Below, one piece after another: positions 19,143-30,302 of a DNA stretch of 64,000 nucleotides. The stretch lies in contig CM076280.1 in NCBI GenBank assembly GCA_038380795.1, positions 3,583,501 to 3,647,500 on the forward strand, in the 5' to 3' direction. The notes beneath the pieces are model-generated. The model did no database searches and was not told the DNA's origin. It worked only from the letters and a program-made list of their open reading frames with translations. The position numbers were made by a program, and so were the translations under genes. Every line of letters begins with the position of its first letter. The stretch's first letter is position 1. The stretch comes from Pyrocephalus nanus. Lineage: Eukaryota; Chordata; Aves; Passeriformes; Tyrannidae.

Positions 19143-21799
19143 TGCCGTGGCTGAAGTGGGTGCTGGTTTTCTGTGCCATTGGTGTTGTTCTTCTGGACTT
19201 TTCTGGTGCTTCCTCTGCTTTCCAAGCAGACTGGATTTCGGATCTTCTGCTTTTTATTATTATTACTATTATTATTTATATATATATATATTGTTTTTGT
19301 AACCTTTTTCTGGTCTTTGAAACTATGGCACATCAGTTTGTCTCTCTAAGTTTGTCTCTGCTCTCTCTCTCGGTGTTTCTATCTCTTCTCTCTCATTCTG
19401 CTTTTCCATTTAGGCTAATTTTGGGAAAGGAGCAAAATTACCCCACCAGCAGTTCCCCATTTATCTTCCTGCAGCTCTTTTGTCTCACTAGCCCTTCAGT
19501 AGTATGTTGTTTTTTTCCTGCTCTTAATTAGATTGGAGTAATTAGAGTAGGCAGGGCCGTAGGAGTGAACAAGCCATTAAACAGAGACAACACCAGAAGG
19601 GCTCCTTAAACACCCTCGTGGAAGAAATTACTGTAACAGCAAACATTTAAGGCAGTAGGATGAAGAAATCACTCCATCTAATTGTTTATTTGGGAAAAAC
19701 TTTTTAAATTGAGCCACAAAAATGCTTTCTATCCCAAAGTCTGCCCGTCAGACACTGCCTGGGTGTTTGCACAGTGGAAAAGGTGGATACACTTGGAGCC
19801 AAAGTTATGGAGCAGACCCAGTTTAGGCCATGCAGACCACCCCAAAAACTGGAAATTTGTATTTTTAGGGTGATTCTTTGGCAGTTTTTAACACTGAACC
19901 TCCCAGTTTCAGAGGGAAAGGTTGATTATAACCATCTAACATTGGTGTAATGGAGAATCCATCCAACTCAACAGGGGCTTTTTCACTGTTTCCATCATTC
20001 CACCACCACCAAATCCAGTCCCTGCACCCCACTGTGGTTGGTTCAATGGATCCAAATCCCAACAGCTCCTCCTGGGCTGTGTTTTTGAGCTGTGACCACA
20101 TAAAAGCTGGATTTTTTTTAAAGAGGCTCAAGCTAAACCCAAACCTGGGTCTGCCTTTATGCAGCAGCAAGAATTCAGATACAGCTTCCTAAAAGATCCT
20201 CCCTCAGTGTGCTGGGATTTAAAATAAAAGGAAAATTAAACATAACCCCAAAGTTCAGCAGCTGTGGCTTTTCTGTATTTCCTTTGATTTGTGTCTGGCC
20301 ACTGAACTAAGCTCGAGGAACCCAACTAGATCAGGTTCCAGCTATTTCAGATCCATGAGTAGATAAATAAACATCTGTATGGAGACACCAATTATCCACA
20401 GAAACCCAATTATTCAGCACCTGGGAGTTTGCACTGACTTAGAATGGAGCCCTGCCCTGCTGAAACCAGCAGCAGGTGTTTGCAGGTGGGCATCCAGCTC
20501 TGCTCCGTGGCACCAGAAACACAGAGTTCTCCTTATTTCCCCCCCTCAAATATTGTAAAATTAAAAAAAAAAAAAAAAAAAAATAGAGGCTAAAAAGATC
20601 ATGTGTTAAAATAGGCATTTTAAATAAGGCTTTGGGCTGGTTTTCATAGTGTGGTGTCTCTGTTTTAAAGCACCAGAGCAGACAGACCCTTCCCCAGCCT
20701 CTGACTTTCCTCGTATCTCATTTAATCTGTCTAATTGACAGAACAAATCCACAGAACTTTGGCTACATAGGAATAGTTTCTTGTTAAAAGACTTTTTAAA
20801 AAGGCATCTTTTAATTTTTTCCCACCTACCAAGAAACCTCTGAAAGGGGTCTGTGCACGACAGAACCACGAGGAGAGAAGGGTTCAAGTCAAACACCTCA
20901 AACCCAGACTGAGCATCAGATTTCTCTGAGCTTGGAGATGATCACGTTCCTTTTACACATCAGCAGAGAGCCCTGAGCTACAGAAATACAAACTTGAGCC
21001 CAGACCAGGGGTTTTCCCCCAGTGGTGTAAGGCTACAGTTTGGGCTGCCCCCTTCCTTCCAGCTGCTGATGAAACCAAACCCTCATGGGGAGGTACAACT
21101 GGTTTTGGCTCCTTCCCTGCTCCACTTCCATGTGCAGCACATCCCTGGAGCCACACTGGGGCATCAGTCCCTGGGACAGCTGTGTGTGGCTTGTGGCATC
21201 CCCTACCCTTCTCCTGCCAGGTGCCCCCCACCAGGGTCACTCACATCTTCCCACAGCTCAAGGGAGCCTTGGGGAGGCCAGTGCAGCCCACCCAGAGCCA
21301 GCACAGGGACATCAGTGTCAACAGCAGCCAGGGCTTTGCCTCTGCCCTATTTTTCCTCTCTCCCTCTTAACCAAAAGGTTTTTTTTTTAAAAAAAACCCT
21401 CACCGTCCTGTCCAGCAAAAGCTCTTTTGCCCCACAAACCCACCCTTTTCCCTTCCATATATACTTTTCCCAGCGCTCTCCGAAGGTTTTTGTGTGTTTT
21501 CCCTCCCTGTCTTCGTCTGTGTTGCCTTCTCAGTACGTGTACACCGTGGTTTTGGTTGGATTTTCCCCTCTTGGCAGCCTCCTTGGCTGCTGTCCTTCCT
21601 TTCTGCTGTTTTCTGGCTCCCTTTTCTCAGCTGTTCTCCTTGGTCAGCCTGACCAGCCTCTGCAGTTCCGTGTGCTTGGCTTGCTGCTTGCTGGAGGTGC
21701 ATGCCTGGGATCCTCTGGATGTGCTTCTTGGGCACCAGGAGAGCTCTATCCTGCACTGGGGAGGGGGAAAAAAAGGTGAAGGAACTCAGTTTGTTGTGT

Positions 21800-22272
21800 C
21801 CTGTTCCTGGCCACTCACAACCAGAAGGACATGGAGGGGCTGGAGCGTGTCCAGGGAAGGGAAGGGAGCTGGGAAGGGGCTGGAGCAGCAGGAGCGGCTG
21901 AGGGAGCTGGGGGGGCTCAGCCTGGAGAAAAGGAGGCTCAGGGGGTCCTTCTGGCTCTGCAATCCCTGACAGGAGGGGGGAGCCAGGATGGGTCGGGCTC
22001 TGCTCCCAGGGAACAGGGACAGGAGGAGAGGGAACGGCCTCAAGCTGTGCCAGGGGAGGTTCAGGTTGGACATCAGGAGGAATTTCTCCATGGAAAAGGG
22101 TTGTCCAGCCCTGGCACAGCTGCCCAGGGTGTGTCACCATCCCTGGAGGGATTTAAAAGCCATACAGATGTAGATGTGGCACTTGGGGACATGGCTTAGT
22201 GGTAGCTTGGCAGTGCTGGGTCTGTGGTTGGACTCGATCATCCTAGAGCTCTCTATCCTAAAGGATTCTGTG
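21800..22272 (+). mobile_element. CR1 LINE 3' fragment (a different subfamily)
   Basis: A sense CR1 tail shows 'tggaggggctggagcgtgtc', 'gcctggagaaaaggaggctc', 'gacatcaggaggaatttctc', 'gatgtggcacttggggacat' and the end 'ttggactcgatcatcctaga...ggattctgtg'. This wording is the CR1-Y-like subfamily, unlike most copies in the window. Confidence 0.9.
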
Positions 22273-22625
22273 GATTTAAAAGTCTCTTCTACCCAGTCAG
22301 ATGGAAAGAGGGAAGAAAACTGCTCTGACTTCACTCTGGTGTCTTGAGATTTGCTCATTTTCCCATTTTCAGCTGAGAGTGTTTTATCCCCCCTTTTACA
22401 CTCATGTTTGAGACTTTGAGGTCTCTTAGGCAGACTCAGCTTGTCAGAGAGAAAGCTCCAGGGGTTTGTGCTCTCAGGAATAGCAGTGAGGGCAGATGGC
22501 AGCCAGCTGTGCTGTCACCTGGAATGACTCCATCCTTGGCACCACAGAGCCTTTTCCTTCTCCTTTGGGAGACTGAAATGCCCACGATGCCACTACATCT
22601 CTTTGGCACTGCAATGCCATCAAGA

Positions 22626-23299
22626 TGACACAGAAAGCAGCACTGAACAGAAATATCTGCCCCCCTAAGTTCTGTTCACTGACATCCAACACCAGCAGGA
22701 AGAGGGTGGTGATGTCCTGGCACAGGTTGCCCAGAGAAGCTGTGGCTGCCCCTGGATCCCTGGAAGTGTCCAAGGCCAGGTTGGACAGGGCTTGGAGCAA
22801 CCTGGAGTAGTGGAAGGTGTCCCTGCCCATGGCAGGGGGTGGGATGAGATGATCTTTAAGGTCCCTTCCCACCCAAACCGCTCTGGGATTCTGTGGGGGG
22901 ATCTCAGAGCAGGATGCAGCAGGAGGGAAGAAGACCATGAGCAGCCTCTCAGAAGCCAAGAGAAGAGTTAAATGAGAGCAGAATAATTACAACTAGGTCA
23001 GGGTGAATTATTCATAGCAAATAATTTATTCACCAAACTCAGCCTCATTTCCCAGAGCAGCTCTCTCACTGTCCCGAATTTATTCACGTCTGGGGATCAT
23101 TCCCAGAGCAGTTCTGTGTCCCAGAGGCTGCTCAGGAGCTGCTGATGGGGTGCTCTTAATAATTCAAATCTGTCGAGGTGCCAGCCACTTTTCCAGGCAT
23201 TCCTAGCTCAGTGTTCTCTTCCTGCTGGTACTGGATAAATATGTCAGTGAACAGAACTTAGGGGGCAGATATTTCTGTTCAGTGCTGCTCTCTGTGTCA
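22626..23299. repeat. near-perfect inverted repeat, 60-bp arms
   Basis: The left arm (22626-22685) and right arm (23241-23299) are reverse complements apart from one substitution and one extra C, with a loop of about 555 bases. Both arms also sit next to a CCAGCAGG/CCTGCTGG block, which extends the homology. The loop contains a CR1 tail. Transcribed, the arms would make a long intramolecular duplex in the intron. Confidence 0.92.
22700..22896 (+). mobile_element. CR1 LINE 3' fragment
   Basis: The sense CR1 tail 'gtgtccaaggccaggttgga'...'ccctgcccatggcagggggt'...'cccaaaccgctctgggattctgtg' lies inside the loop of the surrounding inverted repeat. Confidence 0.9.
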
Positions 23300-23369
23300 G
23301 CAGAAGACCTTTTCCATCCCAGCTTTTTTACACCGGGCTGAATTTCCCCTCCCATTTCTCCATATTCGG

Positions 23370-23406
23370 ACGTCGCCCAAAAAGTTTCCGAGCGGAAAAT
23401 CCGCGG

Positions 23407-23438
<32 letters not shown>

Positions 23439-23790
23439 AAAAAAAAAAAAAAAGTGGTATTTGATCGTATCGGTTGGATACGAAGGTTTCGGTGCCTCGT
23501 TAGCGACGTGTTTGTTTATTGGCAATTAAATCCTACCCGGGAACCGGGGAGGGGTGTCTGGAGCCTCCTGACCGCGCCGGGAACCCGGCTAGGCTGGGTT
23601 ACCTCGTTATCAGCACACAGTTAATTAAGGAGGCTCCCGAAACAACATCCCAGCTCCTGCCTCTGGGGCCCTCTCCTGCACAATTAACGAGTTCGGGCGG
23701 GGGGAGGATCCCAAATCCCGCTAATTAAAACCGAGGGCTGGAGGAGGGTTCCCCACGCGCGGCCGGGAAACCGGAGCGGGGACTCCATCT
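23370..23790. promoter_or_regulatory. CpG-dense island inside the intron
   Basis: Around three dozen CpG dinucleotides by eye occur here, within otherwise CpG-poor intron. They include motifs such as ggacgtcgccc, tccgcgg, ttagcgacgtg, gaccgcgccggg and cacgcgcggccggg. The island is split by a long A run (23407-23453) and also holds AT homeodomain-like words (ttaattaagg, caattaacgag). It could be an orphan CpG island, enhancer or alternative promoter. I see no start exon in it. Confidence 0.5.
23407..23453. repeat. poly-A tract
   Basis: A run of A broken only by a single G lies inside the CpG-dense island. Confidence 0.95.
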
Positions 23791-23817
23791 GGTGCCCTGG
23801 GGAGGGAGAGGAGAGGG

Positions 23818-24060
23818 AAAATCGGCTGGGATCCCCTCCCAGTTCAGTCCTGGGACCCCCTCCAGTTCAGCCCTGACCCCCCCAAAATCGGCTGGGACCC
23901 CCTCCAGTTCAGTCCTGACCTCCCCAAAATCGGCTGGGACCCCCTCGAGATCAGCCCTGACCCCCCCCAAAAATCGGCTGGGACCCTCCCAGTTCAGCCC
24001 TGACCCCCCCAAAATCGGCTGGGACCCACCCCCGGCACCACCCCCAGAATCAGCTGGGAC
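23818..24060 (+). repeat. 43-bp GC-rich minisatellite
   Basis: Copies of a unit with aaaatcggctgggacc, ccctccagttcagtcctgac and a C run recur at about 43-base spacing (starts near 23884, 23927, 23970 and 24012). Decayed copies continue to about 24330. The cytosine runs make G-rich antisense strands. Open frames across it are artefacts of the repeat. Confidence 0.88.
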
Positions 24061-24409
24061 CTTTCCGGGACCCTCCCGAACCTGCAAGATCCCTCAAATC
24101 GACTGGGACCCCCTCCAAAACCCCCACATTGCTCTGTGGGACTCCCAAAATCGTCTGGGAGCACCTCCCAATCAGTCCTGACTCTCCAGAATTGTTTAGG
24201 ACTCTCCTGACACCACCCCTTGCTCTGCAGGACCCCCAGAATCACCCGTGACCCCCAAAATCCTTCTTGTTTTGCTAGACCCTCCCATAATCAGCCTGGA
24301 ACATGCCCTCGACCCTGCAGGACCCCCAAAATCGGTGCCCCTTTTTTCCTCTCCCAAAACAGCCCTTTAGGATCCCTCTTTCCCCTCCAGGATCCCTTGG
24401 GACTCCCGT

Positions 24410-24620
24410 TTTTGTGGGGTTTTTTTTTGGTTGGTTGATTTTTTTTTTTTTTTTTTTGAGGGGGGGGAGGAGTTTTTTGGTTTTGTTGGGTTTTTTTAAG
24501 GTTTGTTTTGCTTTGGTTATTTTTGTTGTTACAATTGTTTTGGTTGGCTGTTTCATCTTGGGTTTTTTTTTGTTGTTGTTTTATTTAGTTGTTTATTATT
24601 ATTATTATTGTTTTTAAATT
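24410..24620 (+). repeat. T/G-rich low-complexity block
   Basis: Long T runs mixed with GG and GTT words (ttttttggttggttg and similar) fill this stretch, followed by a short (TTA)n run. It has no coding content. Confidence 0.9.
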
Positions 24621-26344
24621 ACATTTTTGCATCCTATTCCAAAGTGTGAGACATTAGTAAGACACAGCGTGGAAGCACAACTTCAACCAGAAAAAAACCA
24701 GCAAAAACTGAGGGAGAGGTTAATTTTTTTTTTTTTAAACTGAGCGCAGTCTGAACATCTGGTTCAGGGGGTTTTTTTAACCATTTTGTTGTCCTTACTG
24801 TGTTAACAACATAGGGATTTTTCTCTGATGGTTAAGGATGAGAATCAAAAATTCTTGATGAATTTTCCAACGAGAAATGTTGGGTCCAACAGAAGATTTG
24901 AGAAATTTACTCACTTTCAGTAGGATTCCAGTTCCTTTATGGGTTCTGTAGCAATGTGAGGGAATTAAAAATACAGATAAAATTAGGAAGTAGTTTGGAA
25001 AGGATGGAAACTTCCTGCTCTGCACAAGGAGATATTTTTATGTGGTTTTATGGGGTTATTTCATAATAATAGAGGAAAAAAAATGAAGATATCTCCTTGT
25101 TTCAGCCTTTCAGCTGCATTTCTGGAATTAGGAAAACACCCCAGGGAATGCTCAGGGATGTTGAGGGATCCAGTCCCTCCTCAGGGGTGGCTGTGCCAGT
25201 GTCTGGCTGATTCCTTGGCATCCCTGGGTGCCCAGGGGGAGTTTGGGCCGGGGTGTGATCAGGTCTCACCAAACTCCTCCCTCCCCTCCCACCCATCCAA
25301 GATGAATCAATTCCTTTCTGCCCACTGCTTCATCTCCCAGAAATGTCATACATTTATTTAAGCAACGTGTTTTCTCAGCTCAGAAGCATCCAAGGAAGAG
25401 ATTTTCCCTGATTTGGGGAGGGATTTTTGCAGCACAGGCCTGCAGGGCTTGGCTGCAGCAGGTTTCAGGCATTTCTGGCTCATTTTATGGCCTTTTTTGG
25501 GGGGTATAAAACAGGCAGCTGCTCTGCCCTGGGAAGTGTGTAAAAAACCAAAATCCCCCCTGGAAAACCTTTCCCTAAATCCTCTGCTCCTGGTTAAAAT
25601 TTAGGAGGAAAGGTCTTCACCTGTATCCTTTGGGAATTTAGTCTGGAAAGTCAGCTGGGGAGAACCTGGGATGTCTCAGTCACGGTTTTTGGTGCTAGTT
25701 TTTGTGAGGATAGAGCTCTCCTGTGGGGAATTATTTCTCATCTGCTTGTTCTTCACTTCCATGCATCTTCTCTCTCTCCATCCCTTAACTCTCTCCCACT
25801 CAAGTGGGATTCAGTGGGACTCTCTAAGTGGTAACTGTGGACTCTCACTGATGTTATTTTTTTGCAACTTTTTGTGTGCTGAGGGCAGGAATCTCAGTTC
25901 AAATCCTGTTGCAATGACACAAGTGAACAGACAGCCAAACCTGTGGGGTTGCCAGCATTTGATACTGTCAATGAATTATAAAGGGAGGGAAGTCTTGGCT
26001 TTGATTTCCCTGTCTCTGAGGCTTGACAGACATGGAAAATAACCTTGGGCATGCTCCAGGGAAGATCTTGGAGATTCCAGTGGTTTGCCTCAGAGTTTAG
26101 GAGACAGAAGAGATTGTTACACCAGACTCTTGTCCTTCCAGCATGGAATGAGAACCCAAGATGTGTGAAAAGATAAATAAGGAGGTCTGAGCTCCTCTGG
26201 AGCCCATTTCAGCAGCAGAGTCTTTGCACTGGACCAGCACCCTGTGCCCTCTGTCAGCCCATGGCAGCACCAGTGCATGCCCACGTTATCTCCTGGGCTG
26301 GCAGAAGGTGCCAGGGCTGGGGCTTCCCTCTCTAAGGGCACCCA

Positions 26345-26520
26345 AACACATGGGAGTGTCCAAGGCCAGGCTGGACAGGGCTCTGAGAACCTGCTCTAGT
26401 GGGAGGTGTCCCTGCCCAAGGCAGGGGGGTGGAAGAAGATGATCTTTAAGGTTTGTCTCAGAGATGAGAATAAAATGATCTTAAAGGGCCCTTCCAAGCC
26501 AAAGCAGTCTGTGACTGTGA
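26345..26520 (+). mobile_element. CR1 LINE 3' fragment
   Basis: The sense CR1 tail is recognised by 'gtgtccaaggccaggctgga', 'gtgtccctgcccaaggcagg' and a diverged 'cccttccaagccaaagcagtctgtgactgtg' end. A short internal duplication of 'atgatctt(t)aa' is present. Confidence 0.85.
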
Positions 26521-27876
26521 GGCAGCTCAGTTCATACCTCTGGGAAGTTGTGTGCCAGAGATTTCTCCAAGCAGGGCTGGAAAGGGTGAGCAAGTCTTGG
26601 CTTGGTTTGGGTAAAGCACAAGAATCAGGGCTCACAGTGACCACTCTGCCTCCCACCCCACCTGAGACTCCTGCAGGTCCCTGCTCTCCTGAAACAAAGA
26701 GAAGGCTTCTGTGCAGAGAGAAAAACAAAAACAGCTTAAGGAGCTGTCAGATGGGGATGAAATTCCCTCCCAGCAAGGGGCCCTGGCCAAGCTGCCCCTC
26801 GGTGTTACAGCTCAGGCAGATCAACCCCCAGTGACTTCCTTGGGCTCCACATTCCCTTGGGGAGTGGAACCACTGGGGTTTGGCTGATGTGGCTCCAGGT
26901 TTGGCTGATTGGGCTCTGCACAAGGAAGTTTCCAAACAGCTTGTGAGAGCTGAGGAGCTGATAAATCACCAGGTTGCTGAAGGAGAAGAAACCTGTCCCT
27001 TAAATGTGTGGCTCAGGGTATCAGCAAGGCTTGGAGAGTCTTTCCCCCTTTCAGCACGTCCATGCTCTGCTGCCAGAGGTGTTGAGGGAGCCACAGCTTT
27101 CCAAAGCAATCCCAGATACTTCCTTGCTTGCCAGAATGATGAATTTGCCCTGTGAGAGGTTGGCTCTGATGATGATGATGGGGAAGGAACAGCTACCAGG
27201 TCTGAAAATCTTGGAAGATACTGATCCAGAGGGACTGTTCTGTGTTTGGACTGAAAGAATGTGGTGACAATCACAGTCTGGTGTTGATCCAACCTCTTCC
27301 CTCGTGGGGAAGGTCTGGGTGGGGCTGTGTAGCTCACTGACTGGAAGGGAAGGAGGGGACAAGGATTCGCCCAGGGACAGGAGGTGAGAACCAGAACTCA
27401 GGGGGTCTCCAATGGGAAGGATGTGGACACCTTTACCTTTTAGCAGCCAGTCCCAACTTGCCTCAGGTGCTTGAGGCACATCACAGGGCTCAGCAGCCTT
27501 GCTTCCAAGTGGTGTAGGAAAGGGTGGAGGAGGTGGAGTTGTGGTTTATCTCTGCTTTGGGTACCAGCCACGTGTCTGGAGCTGCAAATGGCCGTGAAAT
27601 GGGTTGGGAACATCCCAGCTGGCTACTTTTGGAGGAACTCCTTGTAGGATTGCAGGGCAGTGCTGGCAACCCCCCTGTTTGACCAGTAGAGCCACTGTGG
27701 TGTCTCAGACCTGCTCCTGGAAAAGGAGCTGAGATCTGGAAGCTGATTTTCAGTGCACAAAAAGTTCCCACGTGTTTCAGTCTGAGTATTTAAAGGGCTC
27801 ACAGAGGGGAGGGTGGGGTGGGGTGGGGGGGAGGAATCCTGAGCCACCCTCACAGTGAATGTTTCCCTCCCCCCAG

Positions 27877-27985
27877 CGCCTGGTGAGGATGAACATGCCG
27901 ATATCCCCCGAGGATCTGACTGTCCACTTCACATCCACGCTGATGGCCCTGATCAGAACGGCCCTGGAGATCAAACTGGCCTCAG
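27877..27985 (+). CDS. CACNA1B: CACNA1B exon 38: pre-IQ region
   Basis: The exon is 109 bp: 36 codons plus one base (acceptor ccccccag, donor CAG|gtgaga). It encodes [20 protein letters not shown] and then [16 protein letters not shown]. It follows the exon 37 ending KCP[A/H]RVAYK in phase and forms the pre-IQ segment between the EF hand and the IQ motif, where calmodulin and the S6 gate communicate. Conservation with mammalian Cav2.2 is nearly complete; Pro-Glu-Asp-Leu replaces the mammalian Asn-Glu-Asp-Met. Confidence 0.97.
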
Positions 27986-28060
27986 GTGAGAGAGGGAGGG
28001 GGTGGCTGAGGGGGTGGCACAGTCACCTGGAGGGCACAGCAAAGGAAACAAAGGGCAGTT

Positions 28061-28350
28061 CAGCTCCTTGGCACCCTCTGTGCTGCCGTGCCATGGTCAC
28101 ACAGGGATCAGGGATGCTGAGGTCACATCTATAGAGGCTTGGACTTCATTATGGACTTATTTATGTACAAGAAAGTTGATTTCTTGTACATGGAAAGAAC
28201 CCAACCAAACCCAGTGCCCTGAGGAGCCTCTTCCATAGCTTTTCCATGGCTTTGCCAGCCTCCAGCCTGTGTTTTCAGGATGAGAGCAATTTGTATCATC
28301 TGAGCTCTGGAAAAGCAGGAGAAGACAATTAACAGTTTGCTGAGAGCACA
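28061..28350 (+). repeat. duplicated intronic segment, copy A
   Basis: The segment starts 'cagctccttggcaccctctg' and ends 'cagtttgctgagagcaca'. It matches 30412-30688 at most positions in the same orientation. It is not a CR1 sequence that I recognise. Confidence 0.85.
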
Positions 28351-29778
28351 CGTGGCTCAACCCCCAACCCATCTGCTGGCTTGGTGTCCTCTCCAAACCA
28401 CAGGAGGTGGAAATCCTCTTTTCCCATTGCCAGCACCCAAGGGAGCTTTGGGGCAGGGACAGAGGGATCCTCTCTGCCTTTGGGGTGGCTGCATCCCTGG
28501 GATGGAGATTTTTGGCAGTCCCAGTGGAGAGCTCACTGCTGTTTAACAGAAACAAGAGTTTCCACAGCTCTCAACTCTTCCAGCGTGGGGGAGAACCAGC
28601 CCTTCCTTCCCCATTGCTCTCTGCTGGCAGCCAGGCACTGACTCCCAAGTGCCCTGAACCACATTTTGCCTTGAGATAAAATTATTTAAGTGTTTAATCA
28701 GGCATTTACTTGACTTCCCAATTAAACTTTGTAATGTAATAAAACACACTGGCCTTTCCTCCGGGTCACTACAGCATTTAATCAGCCTGGCTGGGGTCAG
28801 AATCGAGGCATGCCCGGCCACAGCACTTTTATGCCTAATTTCAAAGTTAACAGGAGGTAACAATGCTCTTATGAGCACCAGGGCAAGGCAGGGTTGGGGT
28901 TTGTGCTTTCCTAAGCAGTTTTGGGCCAGCACTGCAGCCTCTCTGTGTTAATCACCTCCCTCACGTGTTGCTTCAGCTTGGATGCTCTGGCTTGGTACTG
29001 CTGGAAGGAGACAAACTTTTGAGGTCACTGGGGCTCCCTAAGGGAATGAAACTCAGCATCATGACTGATGAAACTGAGCATCAGACACTCATTTCTAAGG
29101 ATGATTTTAAGATTTCCTGGGACTTTAAGGGCCAGCACTTTATTTCACGAATAACTTCTAGATAAGGATGCTGAGAGTTTGTGTTATGTTTGGCTTCTGG
29201 TTACCTCAGTGGTAATCAAACAGCCTTTTTCACCTGGAAAAAGCTCTCCCCTCCTATTTTTTTGGCTCTACCCTGGAATGAACCAGCTGATAGCACTGGA
29301 TTCTTTCTCTGCTTTCTCTCTGCCGTGGGGTGTGAGGTTTTGACCTGTTGTGTTGTTATGAGCTCGTTTGAATAGGTTTCATGTGCTGCATTTAATTGAG
29401 TCTTTAGTAGGACTAACAGGCCCTTAATAAACCCTCCCTAATGAGCTGCTGTGTGGGAGTTCAAACCACCCTGTAACAGAGTACCCAGAGCCTCCTCCCG
29501 GTACTTCTCTCTCTTAGAAAAATAATCTCTGTCATTCAGATGAGCTGTTTAATTGCCTCCTGTGCAGAGCAGTCAGCTGGGAGCTGCCCTGTTGGCTCAC
29601 ACAGCCTTTTAATCACTTCCCACTGCTGCATAAAGGCCTCACTTTGGCCCTTTGAGCAGCTCTGGAGCTGCTGGTGCAGAACAACCTGCTCGTATCTCGA
29701 CCTGCTCGTGTCTCGCCACCAAAGATTTTGGGAAGGGTTGGTGGCAGGGAGGGTTTCTAACCCATGGTGGCATTGCTC

Positions 29779-29852
29779 AGTGGAAGGTGTCCCTGCCCAT
29801 GGAACTGGGGGATCTCTAAGGTCCTTTCCAGCCCAAATCATTCCATGATTCA
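29779..29852 (+). mobile_element. CR1 LINE 3' fragment (very short)
   Basis: The sense tail 'cagtggaaggtgtccctgcc' followed by 'aaggtcctttccagcccaaa' and 'attccatgatt' marks the extreme CR1 3' end. Confidence 0.8.
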
Positions 29853-30194
29853 TGTCCAAAGGCCAAGTCCTTTGCATCCCACCTGGAAGCTGCTGCTGCT
29901 TCCTGGGGGAGCTTCCCAGCACCCTAAAGGAGGAGGCACCTGCAGTCAGGTGGGAGCAAGTCTGAGATTAAATCTAAGCCCCAGGTAAGAGCAGAGGGCC
30001 AGCAGGTTGAGGTGATGATGGTCCTGCTGAATTCACACACTTTTTTGATGGAGGGAGCCACCAATTCCCATCTCAACATCTGCTGCAGCTGTGCTGGCTC
30101 GCCCTTCTCAAAGAATGGAAGGATGAGGATGCAAATGCTGCCAGGATGAGGGTTTTCACTCTCCTCTCTATGCTTCTCCCCTCCCTCTCTGCAG

Positions 30195-30302
30195 GTGGAG
30201 TTAAACAGCACCAGTGTGATGCTGAGCTGAGAAAGGAGATCTCCCTGGTTTGGCCTAACCTGTCCCAGAAGACTCTGGATCTGCTGGTGCCTCCTCACAA
30301 AC
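30195..30302 (+). CDS. CACNA1B: CACNA1B exon 39: pre-IQ region
   Basis: The exon is 108 bp with split codons at both ends (acceptor ctctgcag, donor AAAC|gtaagt). It encodes [20 protein letters not shown] and then [16 protein letters not shown]. It continues the pre-IQ segment leading to the calmodulin site. The [13 protein letters not shown] block is characteristic of alpha-1B; alpha-1A has DKQQMDAELRKEM at this position, which supports the paralogue assignment. Confidence 0.97.

Larger units (their letters stand above)
19059..27876 (+). other. intron between exons 37b and 38 (largest in window)
   Basis: The 8.8-kb intron opens with a 42-base T run (19100-19141) and contains three sense CR1 fragments (21800, 22700, 26345). 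It also holds a near-perfect 60-bp inverted repeat (22626/23299), long A runs, an AT/CpG-mixed island (about 23370-23790), a 43-bp minisatellite (23818-24060) and a T/G-rich block (24410-24620). I see no coding exon. Confidence 0.8.
27986..30194 (+). other. intron 38
   Basis: The intron contains copy A of a dispersed ~290-bp duplicate (28061-28350) and one short CR1 tail (29779-29852). A direct repeat 'cctgctcgt.tctcg' occurs twice near 29687-29715. No exon is seen. Confidence 0.75.

Noticed and set aside
21400..22140. 246-residue minus-strand frame
   Set aside because: Its N-terminal half is the complement of a CR1 tail and the rest is Gln/Lys-rich chance coding with no domain.
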